Positions 57,367-64,000 of a DNA stretch of 64,000 bases are shown here, one piece after another. Position 1 is the stretch's first letter; each line of letters opens with the position of its first letter. This stretch comes from Rhizobium viscosum (GTDB taxonomy: Bacteria > Pseudomonadota > Alphaproteobacteria > Rhizobiales > Rhizobiaceae), in assembly GCF_014873945.1 (NCBI RefSeq), contig NZ_JADBEC010000001.1, positions 3,365,001 to 3,429,000 of the forward strand. The letters run 5' to 3'. A program made the position numbers and the translations under genes. The notes under the pieces are model-generated. The model did not search any database and had not been told where the DNA came from. It saw only the letters and a list, made by a program, of their open reading frames with translations.

Positions 57367-57565
57367 GGGAATGATCGGCTCTAGTGACGCACCATCTCTC
57401 CCGCGTACCCTGCAAGGGGCGTGGTGATAAGATGATGGGTGTGGGCCACAGAGTTGATCATGGCGGAAGTTTCGCCATTTGCGTGCAGATGTCAACAGGT
57501 CAGGATTTGCCTTCGGAAGCGGCTATCTTTATTCCGATAAGGACAGACGATTCGGATATCTGCCC

Positions 57566-58156
57566 GTGAAGACCATCGCCATCGATTTCGAGACAGCCAA
57601 CGAACAGCGCGGCAGTGCCTGCTCGGTCGGCCTTGCCTGGATCGAAGACGGGCGGGTGACGCGGGTCGAGGAGCGGCTGATCCGCCCACGCGACATGCGC
57701 TTTTCCGGCATGAATATCGCGATCCACGGCATTCGCCCCGAGCATGTCGAGGATGCGCCTGAATTCCCCGAAGTCATGGACGAGTTTGTTGACGACTTCC
57801 GGGGTGCGACGATGATCGCCCACAATGCCGCCTTCGATTTCAGCGTCTGGCGGGCGAGCCTCGATCTTTACCGGCAGTCCTATCCGGAGCTGACCTATCT
57901 CTGCAGCCTGAAGATGGCGCAGCGCATCTGGCCGCATTTCCTGTCGCACCGGCTGAACCTGATTGCCGAACATCTCGGCCTGCGTTTCGTCCACCATAAT
58001 GCCGCCGAGGATGCTGCCGTTTGCGCGGCAGCGGCAATCGAGATGGCGAAGGCCGTTAAGGCCGCGACGGTTGCCGCCATTCCCGCTGTGATCGGCATGA
58101 AGCCCGGCCGGCTGACGTCTGCGGGCTACGAGCCCTGCACCTGCCGCAAGGCGTGA
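57566..58156 (+). CDS. DEDDh-type 3'-5' exonuclease (DnaQ-like)
   Basis: This 196-residue protein contains only the exonuclease fold. Exo I is TIAIDFETAN (Asp and Glu, residues 3-12), Exo II is MIAHNAAFDFSVW with the second Asp, and Exo III is FVHHNAAEDAAVCAAA with the catalytic His and last Asp. It may proofread, trim or degrade nucleic acid ends; which one is not clear. The GTG start at 57566 was chosen because homology begins there. A Cys pair near the C-terminus (CTC) is unexplained. Confidence 0.85.
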   Translation: MKTIAIDFETANEQRGSACSVGLAWIEDGRVTRVEERLIRPRDMRFSGMNIAIHGIRPEHVEDAPEFPEVMDEFVDDFRGATMIAHNAAFDFSVWRASLDLYRQSYPELTYLCSLKMAQRIWPHFLSHRLNLIAEHLGLRFVHHNAAEDAAVCAAAAIEMAKAVKAATVAAIPAVIGMKPGRLTSAGYEPCTCRKA

Positions 58157-58243
58157 TTTTTGCTTTCCTGCAAGGCTCAGGCGCTTTCTTGCAAAGGGTC
58201 CGGCCATTCTTATCTTAGCTTCCGGATCAACACGGGAGTTGCC

Positions 58244-58735
58244 ATGTCCGCTTTGCGCAATCTTTTCCTCTCTGCAGCGTTCCTGACCGTTTCCGCAGGC
58301 GCGACTTCTGCGGAAGTCGTCGGCAAGGTCGGGATCGACTGGATCGGCAACGACATCATAATCGAGGCGGTCTCCGACCCTGAGGTGAAGGGCGTGACCT
58401 GCCATGTCACCTATTTCGACCGCAGCCTCATCGACCGTTTCAAGAACGGCAACTGGTTCGAAGATCCTTCAAACAATTCCATCGCCTGCCGCCAGACGGG
58501 GCCGATCGAGATCGGCAATATCGATATGTCCAAGGACGGCAGCGAGGTGTTTCGCCAAGGCATGTCACTGATCTGGAAGACGCTTGCCGTCAACCGCATC
58601 TACGACAAGGCCAATAATACGCTGATCTATCTCGCGCATTCGCGACAGGTGACGGATGGCTCGGCGAAGATGTCGATTTCGACGATCCCGCTCTATGGGC
58701 AGGATGTGGTGTGGAAGAACGGGAAGCCGCAATAA
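58244..58735 (+). CDS. creA: CreA family periplasmic protein
   Basis: This 163-residue protein has a signal peptide (about residues 1-22, ending GATSAEV). The CreA family pattern is visible: VGKVGIDWIGNDIIIEAVSD, VKGVTCHVTYFDR and SIACRQTGPIEIG, with two conserved Cys residues that may pair. CreA was named for an old catabolite-regulation locus, but its molecular function is not established. The start follows GGGAG. A bidirectional terminator follows the stop. Confidence 0.88.
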   Translation: MSALRNLFLSAAFLTVSAGATSAEVVGKVGIDWIGNDIIIEAVSDPEVKGVTCHVTYFDRSLIDRFKNGNWFEDPSNNSIACRQTGPIEIGNIDMSKDGSEVFRQGMSLIWKTLAVNRIYDKANNTLIYLAHSRQVTDGSAKMSISTIPLYGQDVVWKNGKPQ

Positions 58736-58736
58736 A

Positions 58737-58761
58737 AAAGGCCCGGGCAAGCCGGGCCTTT
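58737..58761. terminator. Bidirectional terminator between creA and cheW
   Basis: AAAGGCCCGG and CCGGGCCTTT pair around a 5-base loop, flanked by an A6 run on the left that gives T6 on the minus strand. It serves both converging genes. Confidence 0.85.
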
Positions 58762-58783
58762 GAATTCCGAATATGAGGAGAGA

Positions 58784-59251
58784 TCAGGCCGCTTCGCGAG
58801 CCAGCTCGTCGGCAATGACGGTGTCGAGGTTGAGGAAGCAGACCATGGTCTTTTCGAGCGCGACGATGCCGCGGCAGAAGGCACGCTGGGCTTCCGGGAT
58901 GATTTCCGGTGGCGGCTGCAGGTCTTCGCTCTTGATGGTCATCATGTCGGAGACCTGTTCGACCAGCAGGCCGACGAGCTTGCCGGCGATGTCGGTGACG
59001 ATGATGGCGGAACGCTCTGACGGTTCTGTCATCTTCATGCCGAGGCGGCAGGCCATGTCGATGACCGGGATCACGGCACCGCGCAGGTTGATGAGGCCGA
59101 GGACGTAGGGCGGGGTATGCGGCATTGGGGTCACCGGTGCCCAGCCGCGGATTTCGCGGATCGCCATGATATCGATGCAGAACTCCTGGTCGCCCAGGTG
59201 GAACGAGACGATTTCGAGGTAGGCGCCCGACTGCTTGATGGCGTTGCTCAT
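58784..59251 (-). CDS. cheW: Chemotaxis coupling protein CheW
   Basis: This 155-residue SH3-like scaffold links chemoreceptors to CheA. Typical segments are EIVSFHLGDQEFCIDIMAIREI (about residues 13-34), TPPYVLGLINLRGAVIPVIDM (about residues 46-66) and LVGLLVEQVSDMMTI. The length fits CheW. Its ATG lies 2 bases after the stop of the truncated receptor upstream, whose tail supplies a ribosome site (GGAAGAA). It is an orphan here, with no cheA or other che genes in the window. Confidence 0.93.
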   Translation of the reverse strand: MSNAIKQSGAYLEIVSFHLGDQEFCIDIMAIREIRGWAPVTPMPHTPPYVLGLINLRGAVIPVIDMACRLGMKMTEPSERSAIIVTDIAGKLVGLLVEQVSDMMTIKSEDLQPPPEIIPEAQRAFCRGIVALEKTMVCFLNLDTVIADELAREAA

Positions 59252-59253
59252 GA

Positions 59254-59688
59254 TCAGAATTCTTCCCAGTTGTCTCCGGCCGGAGAGGCGAGTGTCCTGG
59301 CGGCAGAGCCGCCCGTGAAGGCGCCCGCGACCTTGCCGATGAGGCTTCGTGCGGGTGAGGTTTTCGGATGCGAGGCTGCGGGGGCTTCTCGCGGCGTTTG
59401 ACGGGCGTTCATGCCCTCGCCGATATTGAACTGCCGTACCAGCTGCGTCAGGTTTTCTGTATCGCTTGCGAGAGTGTGGCTGGCGGCGTTCGTTTCTTCC
59501 ACCATTGCCGCATTCTTCTGCGTCGCCTGATCCATCTGGCTGATGGCTGTATTGATCTCGTTCAGTCTGACTGATTGTTCGCGCGCAGAGGTTACGATTG
59601 ATTTAACATGACCGTCGATACGCAGAACATCTTCGTCGATTTGGCGCAAAGCGTTCCTGGCCGGCGTCACTTGAGTATCGTGGGACAA
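59254..59688 (-). pseudogene. Truncated methyl-accepting chemotaxis protein (C-terminal fragment)
   Basis: About 144 codons encode only the C-terminal end of a receptor signalling domain. VKSIVTSAREQSVRLNEINT and NAAMVEETNAASHTLA are classic receptor helices, followed by a tail ending DNWEEF that resembles a CheR-docking pentapeptide. Ligand domain, membrane segments, HAMP region and most of the coiled-coil are absent. The frame opens directly after a stop (TAA) and has no ATG until residue 52, so a TTG or GTG would be needed. A 5'-deleted gene is the simplest reading; a short expressed adaptor is the alternative. Confidence 0.7.
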
Positions 59689-59795
59689 TTAATCACGGGT
59701 CAGAAAACGCATTCTTGAATTGCGCGCCTGCGATCGTGACTATAATCAGCGAACGAACGGATGGGGGCATCCGCTGCCGGAGCAAGGATCACGCA

Positions 59796-60398
59796 ATGAA
59801 GAATTTCCGTATCGCCGTGTGGATCGCAGTGCTGCTGCTTGCCGGCGTGCTTGGCTGGTTCACGCTGGACCAGAGCCGGACGAGAGAAGTGGTGGCCGAG
59901 GGGCCGTTCGGGGTGCCGTTCACGCTGGTATCGCAGACAGGTCAGCCGATTACGGAGCAGGCCCTGCGCGGCAAGCCCACCGCCTTGTTCTTCGGCTTCA
60001 CGCATTGCCCTGAAGTGTGCCCGACGACGCTCTTCGAGCTCGATGGCTGGATGGCGAAGGTCGATCCGGAGGGTAACAAGCTGCAGGCCTATTTCGTGAC
60101 CGTCGATCCCGAGCGCGATACGCCTGAGATCATGGACCAGTATGTCTCCAACGTTTCCAAGCGTATCACCGGCATTTCCGGTTCGCCGGACAAGATCGCC
60201 GACGTGATCAAGGGCTTCCGCGTCTATGCCAAGAAGGTGCCCGTGGATGAGAAAAACCCAAACGGCGACTATACGATGGACCATACCGCCTCGGTCTTCC
60301 TGCTCGATTCGGCCGGGCGTTTTGCGGGAACGATCTCCTATGGCGAAAACCCCGATACGGCGATAAAGAAGCTTGAGAATCTCGTCGCCAAGGGATGA
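59796..60398 (+). CDS. SCO1/SenC family copper-delivery protein
   Basis: This 200-residue protein has an N-terminal membrane anchor (about residues 5-24) and a periplasmic thioredoxin-like domain. The copper-binding Cys pair is in HCPEVCPTTL (CxxxC, about residues 69-78), and the third ligand His is in YTMDHTASVFLLD near residue 165. SCO proteins deliver copper to or reduce the CuA site of cytochrome oxidase. The ATG at 59796 precedes the membrane anchor. It is followed after 59 bases by prmA. Confidence 0.9.
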   Translation: MKNFRIAVWIAVLLLAGVLGWFTLDQSRTREVVAEGPFGVPFTLVSQTGQPITEQALRGKPTALFFGFTHCPEVCPTTLFELDGWMAKVDPEGNKLQAYFVTVDPERDTPEIMDQYVSNVSKRITGISGSPDKIADVIKGFRVYAKKVPVDEKNPNGDYTMDHTASVFLLDSAGRFAGTISYGENPDTAIKKLENLVAKG

Positions 60399-60457
60399 CC
60401 GGCAGCTGAATATGTTGGAACCGGCAGCGGGCGACGCAACCGGAAAGATTGCCTATC

Positions 60458-61336
60458 GTGAGTGAAATCCGCCTTTATGTGTCGACGACTGAAAAGCAGG
60501 CCGAGGACATCCTCGACCTTCTGAGCGAGGTCTTCGGTGAAGAAGATTTTGCCATTGGCACGACCGAGATCGACGAGAAGAAAGATGTCTGGGAAGCCTC
60601 CGTCTACATGATGGCGGAGGAAGAGGCGGATGTGCGCACTCGTATCGAAGCGGCGCTGAAGGACGCTTTCCCGGATGCTGCGCTGTCGCGCGAGGTCATT
60701 CCGGATGTGGACTGGGTGGTCAAATCGCTGGAGGGGCTGAAGCCCGTCAGGGCAGGGCGGTTCCTCGTGCACGGCTCGCATGACCGCGACAAGGTGCGCA
60801 TGGGCGACATCGCCATCGAGATCGATGCCGGCCAGGCCTTCGGTACCGGCCATCACGGCACGACGGCCGGCTGCCTTGAGGTGATCGACCGCGTGGTCAG
60901 GGCGCGCACCGTGCGTAATGCGCTCGATCTTGGTACGGGCAGCGGCGTGCTGGCGATTGCCGTGCGCAAGCTCAAGAACATTTCGGTGCTCGCAACCGAT
61001 ATCGACCCGATCGCTGTCCGCGTTGCGGCCGAGAATGTTCGCCGCAACGGTATTGCCAGCGGCATCAGCACGGTGACGGCACCGGGCTTCCACTCGACGG
61101 CCTTTTCCGAGAACGGGCCGTTCGATCTCATCATCGCCAATATTCTGGCGCGGCCGCTGATCAAGATGGCGCCGCAACTCGTGGCGCATCTGGCGCCGGG
61201 TGGCTCGGTGATCCTGTCGGGCATTCTCGCCAGTCAGCGCTGGAAGGTGATTGCCGCCTATAGCGGCGCGAAGCTTCGCCACGTGCGCACCATCTGGCGC
61301 AATGGCTGGGTAACGATCCATCTGGATCGCCCCTGA
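60458..61336 (+). CDS. prmA: Ribosomal protein L11 methyltransferase PrmA
   Basis: This 292-residue SAM enzyme trimethylates ribosomal protein L11. The N-terminal L11-recognition domain covers about residues 1-85. The linker and catalytic domain follow, with GQAFGTGHHGTTAGCLE, the SAM motif ALDLGTGSGVLAIAVRK, and the catalytic NILARPL. The GTG at 60458 is preferred because GGAAAG lies 9 bases upstream and homologues start MSEIRLYV. A TTG at 60449 is too close to that site. Confidence 0.92.
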   Translation: MSEIRLYVSTTEKQAEDILDLLSEVFGEEDFAIGTTEIDEKKDVWEASVYMMAEEEADVRTRIEAALKDAFPDAALSREVIPDVDWVVKSLEGLKPVRAGRFLVHGSHDRDKVRMGDIAIEIDAGQAFGTGHHGTTAGCLEVIDRVVRARTVRNALDLGTGSGVLAIAVRKLKNISVLATDIDPIAVRVAAENVRRNGIASGISTVTAPGFHSTAFSENGPFDLIIANILARPLIKMAPQLVAHLAPGGSVILSGILASQRWKVIAAYSGAKLRHVRTIWRNGWVTIHLDRP

Positions 61337-61354
61337 TTTCCCCGGAATAGAGAC

Positions 61355-61500
61355 AAGAAAAAAGGCGGTGCCAGAGGCACCGCCTTGGACCGGCATTTAA
61401 ATCCGGTCTTGCCCGCGAGCTCGAAGGAGGAGGATGCTCAAGCGGGCACTACTGCATTCCGATAGGCCTGTCCGGTGGAGGGAGGAGGATCGGAAAGGCT
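61355..61500 (-). ncRNA. Structured RNA with two anti-Shine-Dalgarno loops (alpha-r14/'cuckoo'-like sRNA or 3' UTR)
   Basis: Read on the minus strand, the region folds into four hairpins. The first (TTCCGAT/ATCGGAA, 61457-61495) exposes CCTCCTCCCTCC in its loop. The second (GCCCGC...GAGC/GCTC-GCGGGC, 61411-61447) exposes CCTCCTCCT. The third is GACCGG/CCGGTC (61388-61408). The fourth is the terminator. Repeated CCUCCUCC loops complementary to ribosome-binding sites define known alphaproteobacterial trans-acting sRNA families (alpha-r14, cuckoo RNAs). It starts just after a 57-codon frame, so it could be processed from that mRNA. Exact ends are estimated. Confidence 0.65.
61358..61386 (-). terminator. 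Rho-independent terminator of the anti-SD RNA
   Basis: AAGGCGGTGCC and GGCACCGCCTT form an 11-pair stem with a short loop, followed on the minus strand by T6. It lies 22 bases from the end of the convergent prmA. Confidence 0.85.
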
Positions 61501-61506
61501 TTAAGC

Positions 61507-61680
61507 TCAGAATGCGTAGCTCGGTGCGCCCTTGTGGCGCGTAGAACGCTGGCCTGCTGCGAGCACCTTGAGGCTGTCCTCATGCTGCGGGCGGCGGGCG
61601 CCGATGATATGACGCACAGTCTGGCGTTCGCCAGCCTGTACCGGGCTGCTGTAAGCGAAGCGCGAGAGCGAGGCGGTCAT
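61507..61680 (-). CDS. Putative 57-residue basic protein
   Basis: The frame begins MTASLSRFAYSSPVQAGERQ and ends GQRSTRHKGAPSYAF. AAAGGA lies 8 bases before the ATG. The product is rich in Arg, His and Ser, has no membrane segment, and belongs to no family I recognise. Its stop lies about 10 bases before the first anti-SD hairpin, and both share one terminator. A small ORF joined to CCUCCUCC RNAs recalls the CcaF1-CcsRNA layout of Rhodobacter, though this protein is not DUF1127-like. Translation is unproven. Confidence 0.6.
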   Translation of the reverse strand: MTASLSRFAYSSPVQAGERQTVRHIIGARRPQHEDSLKVLAAGQRSTRHKGAPSYAF

Positions 61681-61957
61681 TTCAAAAATCCTTTGTTGGT
61701 GGTTCGTCGTGAACCGTTCGATGAGCCGTATATAGCTATTCCGTCATGCAGTGGCAGAGGGTTTGTTTCATTGCAGCCATGCGCGCAATGCATGAAGCGT
61801 GCCAGTTTCCCCCATCGAGACACATTTCTGCCAAATTATTGGGCGCCCGAGCCTTTCCAGCCGCTTCGCGTCGCTTTTTCTCCCCAATGACTGAAATTTC
61901 GCTAACATGGCTGCTATCCCATTAACCGGATTCGTTTCATTCATTCGGGTTTCCAGC

Positions 61958-63793
61958 ATGTTCCAGTCTTTCGAAGTCACCTCCACGCCACAGTTCGGCA
62001 GGGAACGGGTTTCCGCACTGCGCGCCAGTTTCGACGCGCTCGGTATCGATGCCTTCCTCGTGCCGCGCGCCGATGAGTTCAACGGTGAATATGTGCCTGC
62101 TTGTGCGGAACGGCTCTCTTGGCTGACGGGCTTCACCGGCTCGGCGGGCATTGCGCTGATCACCCGGACGGAAGCGATCGTCTATGTCGACAGCCGCTAC
62201 GTGACGCAATTGGCCGAGCAAGTGGACGGTTCGGTCTTTACCGGCGGCGATCTCGTCAACGAGCCGCCGCACGTGTGGCTTCCGGCGCATGGCAAAAAGG
62301 GGCTGAAGCTCGGCATCGATCCGTGGCTGCATTCGGGCGCCGAAGTGCGCAAGCTCGAAAAGGCGCTGTCGGAGATCGGCGGCTCGCTCATCTTCCTGCC
62401 GCATAATCCGCTCGACAAGCTCTGGACCGACCGGCCGGCAGAACCGCTCGGCGCCGTCACCATCCAAAATGTCGCGCAGGCTGGTGTTCTCGCGAAAGAC
62501 AAGATCGCGACCATTGCCGCCGACCTCGGCAAGAAGAACCTGAAGGCGGTGTTGATCGCCGATCCGTCCTCAATCGCCTGGATCTTCAATATCCGCGGCG
62601 CCGACGTGCCGCATACGCCACATCCGCTGGCGCGCGCCATCATCCATGCCGACGGCAAGGCGGAGATATTTCTCGACAAGCGCAAGACCGGCATCGAGCC
62701 GGAAGCCTATCTCGCGCAGATCGCCGTCCAGCTTGCGCCCTCGCTGCTGGATGAGAAGCTAGCTGCAGTCGCCAAGGATGGCGGGCGTATCCTCATCGAT
62801 CCCGATATCGCTTCCTATGCGCTTGCCGAGATCAGCCGCAAGGCTGGCGGCGAAGTGGTCGAGGGTGCCGATCCGGCAAAGCTGCCACGCGCGGTGAAGA
62901 ACAGCACGGAGATCAACGGTTCGGCCGCAGCCCATCTGCAGGATGGCGCGGCCATGGTGGAATTCCTCTACTGGCTGTCGCAGAGCAAGCCGGGCACGAT
63001 CACCGAAATTGGCGCTGCCGAACGGCTGGAAGCGGCCCGCGCCAGGCTGGGTCAGAGCATGCAGAACCCGCTGAAGGATATTTCCTTCGACACGATCTCG
63101 GGTGCGGGCGAACATGCGGCCATCATGCATTACCGGGTGACGACGGCGACCGACCGGCATATCCAGCCGGGTGAGCTCTTCCTGATCGATTCCGGCGCGC
63201 AATATACCAATGGCACGACCGACATCACCCGTACGGTCGGCATCGGCGCCGTCGGTGAAGAGCACAAGCGCTTCTTCACCCTGGTGCTGAAGGGCATGAT
63301 ACAGATCAGCACGGCGCGCTTCCCCAAGGGTACGCGCGGCTGCGACCTCGATCCGCTGGCGCGTATCGCTCTATGGCGGGCAGGGGCCGATTTCGCGCAT
63401 GGTACGGGCCACGGCGTGGGCTCCTACCTCTCGGTTCACGAGGGGCCGCAGCGCATTTCGCGGCTTTCGACGCAGGAGCTGCTGCCCGGCATGATTCTCT
63501 CCAATGAGCCGGGCTATTACCGGCCGGGCCATTTCGGCATCCGCATCGAGAACCTGATCTATGTGCGGGAGGCCGAAGCCATCGATGGCGGCGACATGCC
63601 AATGTTCGGCTTCGAGACGCTGACCTTCTGCCCGATCGATCGCAACATCGTCATTCCTGAATTGCTGACGCATGACGAGCTGCACTGGTTCAACGAATAC
63701 CACCGCCAGACGCGCGAGGCGCTGATGCCGCTGATCCACGACCATGACGTCAAGGCATGGCTGGAGAATGCGACGCTGCCGTTGGAATACTGA
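61958..63793 (+). CDS. Aminopeptidase P family protein (M24B metallopeptidase)
   Basis: This 611-residue cytosolic Xaa-Pro aminopeptidase has the three-domain form: two creatinase N-like domains (about residues 10-150 and 160-310) and a C-terminal pita-bread domain (about residues 320-540). The metal ligands are visible as two Asp in LIDSGAQYTNGTTDITRTVG, His in AHGTGHGVGSYLSVHEGP, and Glu in LSNEPGYYRPG and IENLIYV. It removes N-terminal residues before Pro. The ATG at 61958 is used; the frame stays open upstream. A C-terminal PepP-like tail completes it. Confidence 0.92.
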   Translation: MFQSFEVTSTPQFGRERVSALRASFDALGIDAFLVPRADEFNGEYVPACAERLSWLTGFTGSAGIALITRTEAIVYVDSRYVTQLAEQVDGSVFTGGDLVNEPPHVWLPAHGKKGLKLGIDPWLHSGAEVRKLEKALSEIGGSLIFLPHNPLDKLWTDRPAEPLGAVTIQNVAQAGVLAKDKIATIAADLGKKNLKAVLIADPSSIAWIFNIRGADVPHTPHPLARAIIHADGKAEIFLDKRKTGIEPEAYLAQIAVQLAPSLLDEKLAAVAKDGGRILIDPDIASYALAEISRKAGGEVVEGADPAKLPRAVKNSTEINGSAAAHLQDGAAMVEFLYWLSQSKPGTITEIGAAERLEAARARLGQSMQNPLKDISFDTISGAGEHAAIMHYRVTTATDRHIQPGELFLIDSGAQYTNGTTDITRTVGIGAVGEEHKRFFTLVLKGMIQISTARFPKGTRGCDLDPLARIALWRAGADFAHGTGHGVGSYLSVHEGPQRISRLSTQELLPGMILSNEPGYYRPGHFGIRIENLIYVREAEAIDGGDMPMFGFETLTFCPIDRNIVIPELLTHDELHWFNEYHRQTREALMPLIHDHDVKAWLENATLPLEY

Positions 63794-63795
63794 GC

Positions 63796-63811
63796 GGCCG
63801 GATATCCGGCC
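63796..63811. terminator. Possible bidirectional hairpin between pepP-like and azlD-like genes
   Basis: GGCCGG and CCGGCC flank ATAT, a perfect palindrome between two convergent stops (63793 and 63818). There is no T run, so its role as a terminator is only positional. Confidence 0.35.
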
Positions 63812-63817
63812 CGCGGT

Positions 63818-64000
63818 TTAGAGACCGATCGTGTGCCGCCAGATCATCACGATGATCCAGGCGGTCACGAGCATCCAGGTGTGCGAGGAGCGCAGGCCGA
63901 TGACGAGGGCGACGGCGAGCGCCAGCTTCGAATCCCAGCCGCCGATGAAGAAGGCGGGTGCGACAAGCGTCGTCAGCACGGCTGCGGGCACGGCGTTCAG
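63818..64000 (-). CDS. AzlD-like branched-chain amino acid transport protein (C-terminal part)
   Basis: Only the last 60 codons are visible; the gene runs off the right edge. The text LNAVPAAVLTTLVAPAFFIG followed by two further hydrophobic segments matches the end of AzlD, the small membrane partner of AzlC in branched-chain amino acid export. The neighbouring azlC would lie outside the window. It is convergent with the aminopeptidase gene. Confidence 0.7.
   Translation of the reverse strand: MNAVPAAVLTTLVAPAFFIGGWDSKLALAVALVIGLRSSHTWMLVTAWIIVMIWRHTIGL

Noticed and set aside
57479..57565. Upstream TTG start for the DEDDh exonuclease
   Set aside because: The added 29 residues have no family resemblance, and the Exo I motif normally begins within a few residues of the N-terminus.

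Overview
This window is chromosomal DNA from an alphaproteobacterium of the family Rhizobiaceae, most likely Rhizobium in the broad sense. The evidence is the rhizobial-type division and cell-wall (dcw) cluster with a long-linker FtsZ, the betaine-lipid pair btaA-btaB, a PPi-type phosphofructokinase, an alphaproteobacterial RNase P RNA, a RIME-like intergenic repeat, and uniformly GC-rich coding sequence. I see no phage, integrase, insertion sequence, CRISPR array, rRNA or tRNA. All assignments come from reading the sequence; no database search was run.

Region 1 (1-26.5 kb) holds mixed housekeeping and envelope genes. It opens with the N-terminal part of an exported peptidoglycan-binding protein, probably an L,D-transpeptidase. 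Then come a mutarotase-like enzyme, a DUF442 phosphatase-like protein and a RidA protein. A leftward four-gene unit (7.5 to 2.7 kb) encodes an alpha/beta hydrolase, a DMT exporter, a family III CoA-transferase and a thiamine-diphosphate enzyme. Next are RNase T2, EttA, an ArsR-methyltransferase regulator directly abutting metF, a 25-residue membrane peptide, a second DMT exporter, an MltB-type transglycosylase, a GH25 lysozyme lipoprotein, btaB-btaA, a serine hydrolase, an SLT lipoprotein, a LysE exporter and pfp. The region ends with a TerB/J-domain protein overlapping an amidase, a second SLT protein, a flavin oxidoreductase and rnpB.

Region 2 (27.1-51.0 kb) is the dcw cluster: mraZ-rsmH-ftsL-ftsI-murE-murF-mraY-murD-ftsW-murG-murC-murB, then ddl-ftsQ-ftsA-ftsZ and lpxC. 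Many neighbours overlap by 1-4 bases, which points to translational coupling. The products make lipid II (Mur enzymes, MraY, MurG), flip or polymerise it (FtsW, FtsI) and build the Z ring (FtsZ, FtsA, FtsQ, FtsL). LpxC commits to lipid A. The cluster is split between murB and ddl by three unrelated genes: an epimerase, an MHS-type transporter and aquaporin Z. Four regularly spaced NCCCA boxes precede mraZ, and a CtrA-like element precedes ddl.

Region 3 (51.2-64.0 kb) carries bamD, recN, a small uncharacterised gene with an unusual palindromic leader, ligA, a RIME-like repeat, a GNAT acetyltransferase, a DEDDh exonuclease and creA. It continues with cheW plus a truncated chemoreceptor, sco, prmA, a leftward 57-residue ORF followed by a structured RNA with two anti-Shine-Dalgarno hairpin loops, an aminopeptidase P and the end of an azlD-like gene.

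The best candidates for new biology are the small-protein/anti-SD RNA unit at 61.36-61.68 kb, the MraZ-box array, the palindrome before the ArsR-methyltransferase/metF pair, the triple palindrome before the 53.86 kb gene, and the 25-residue membrane peptide.
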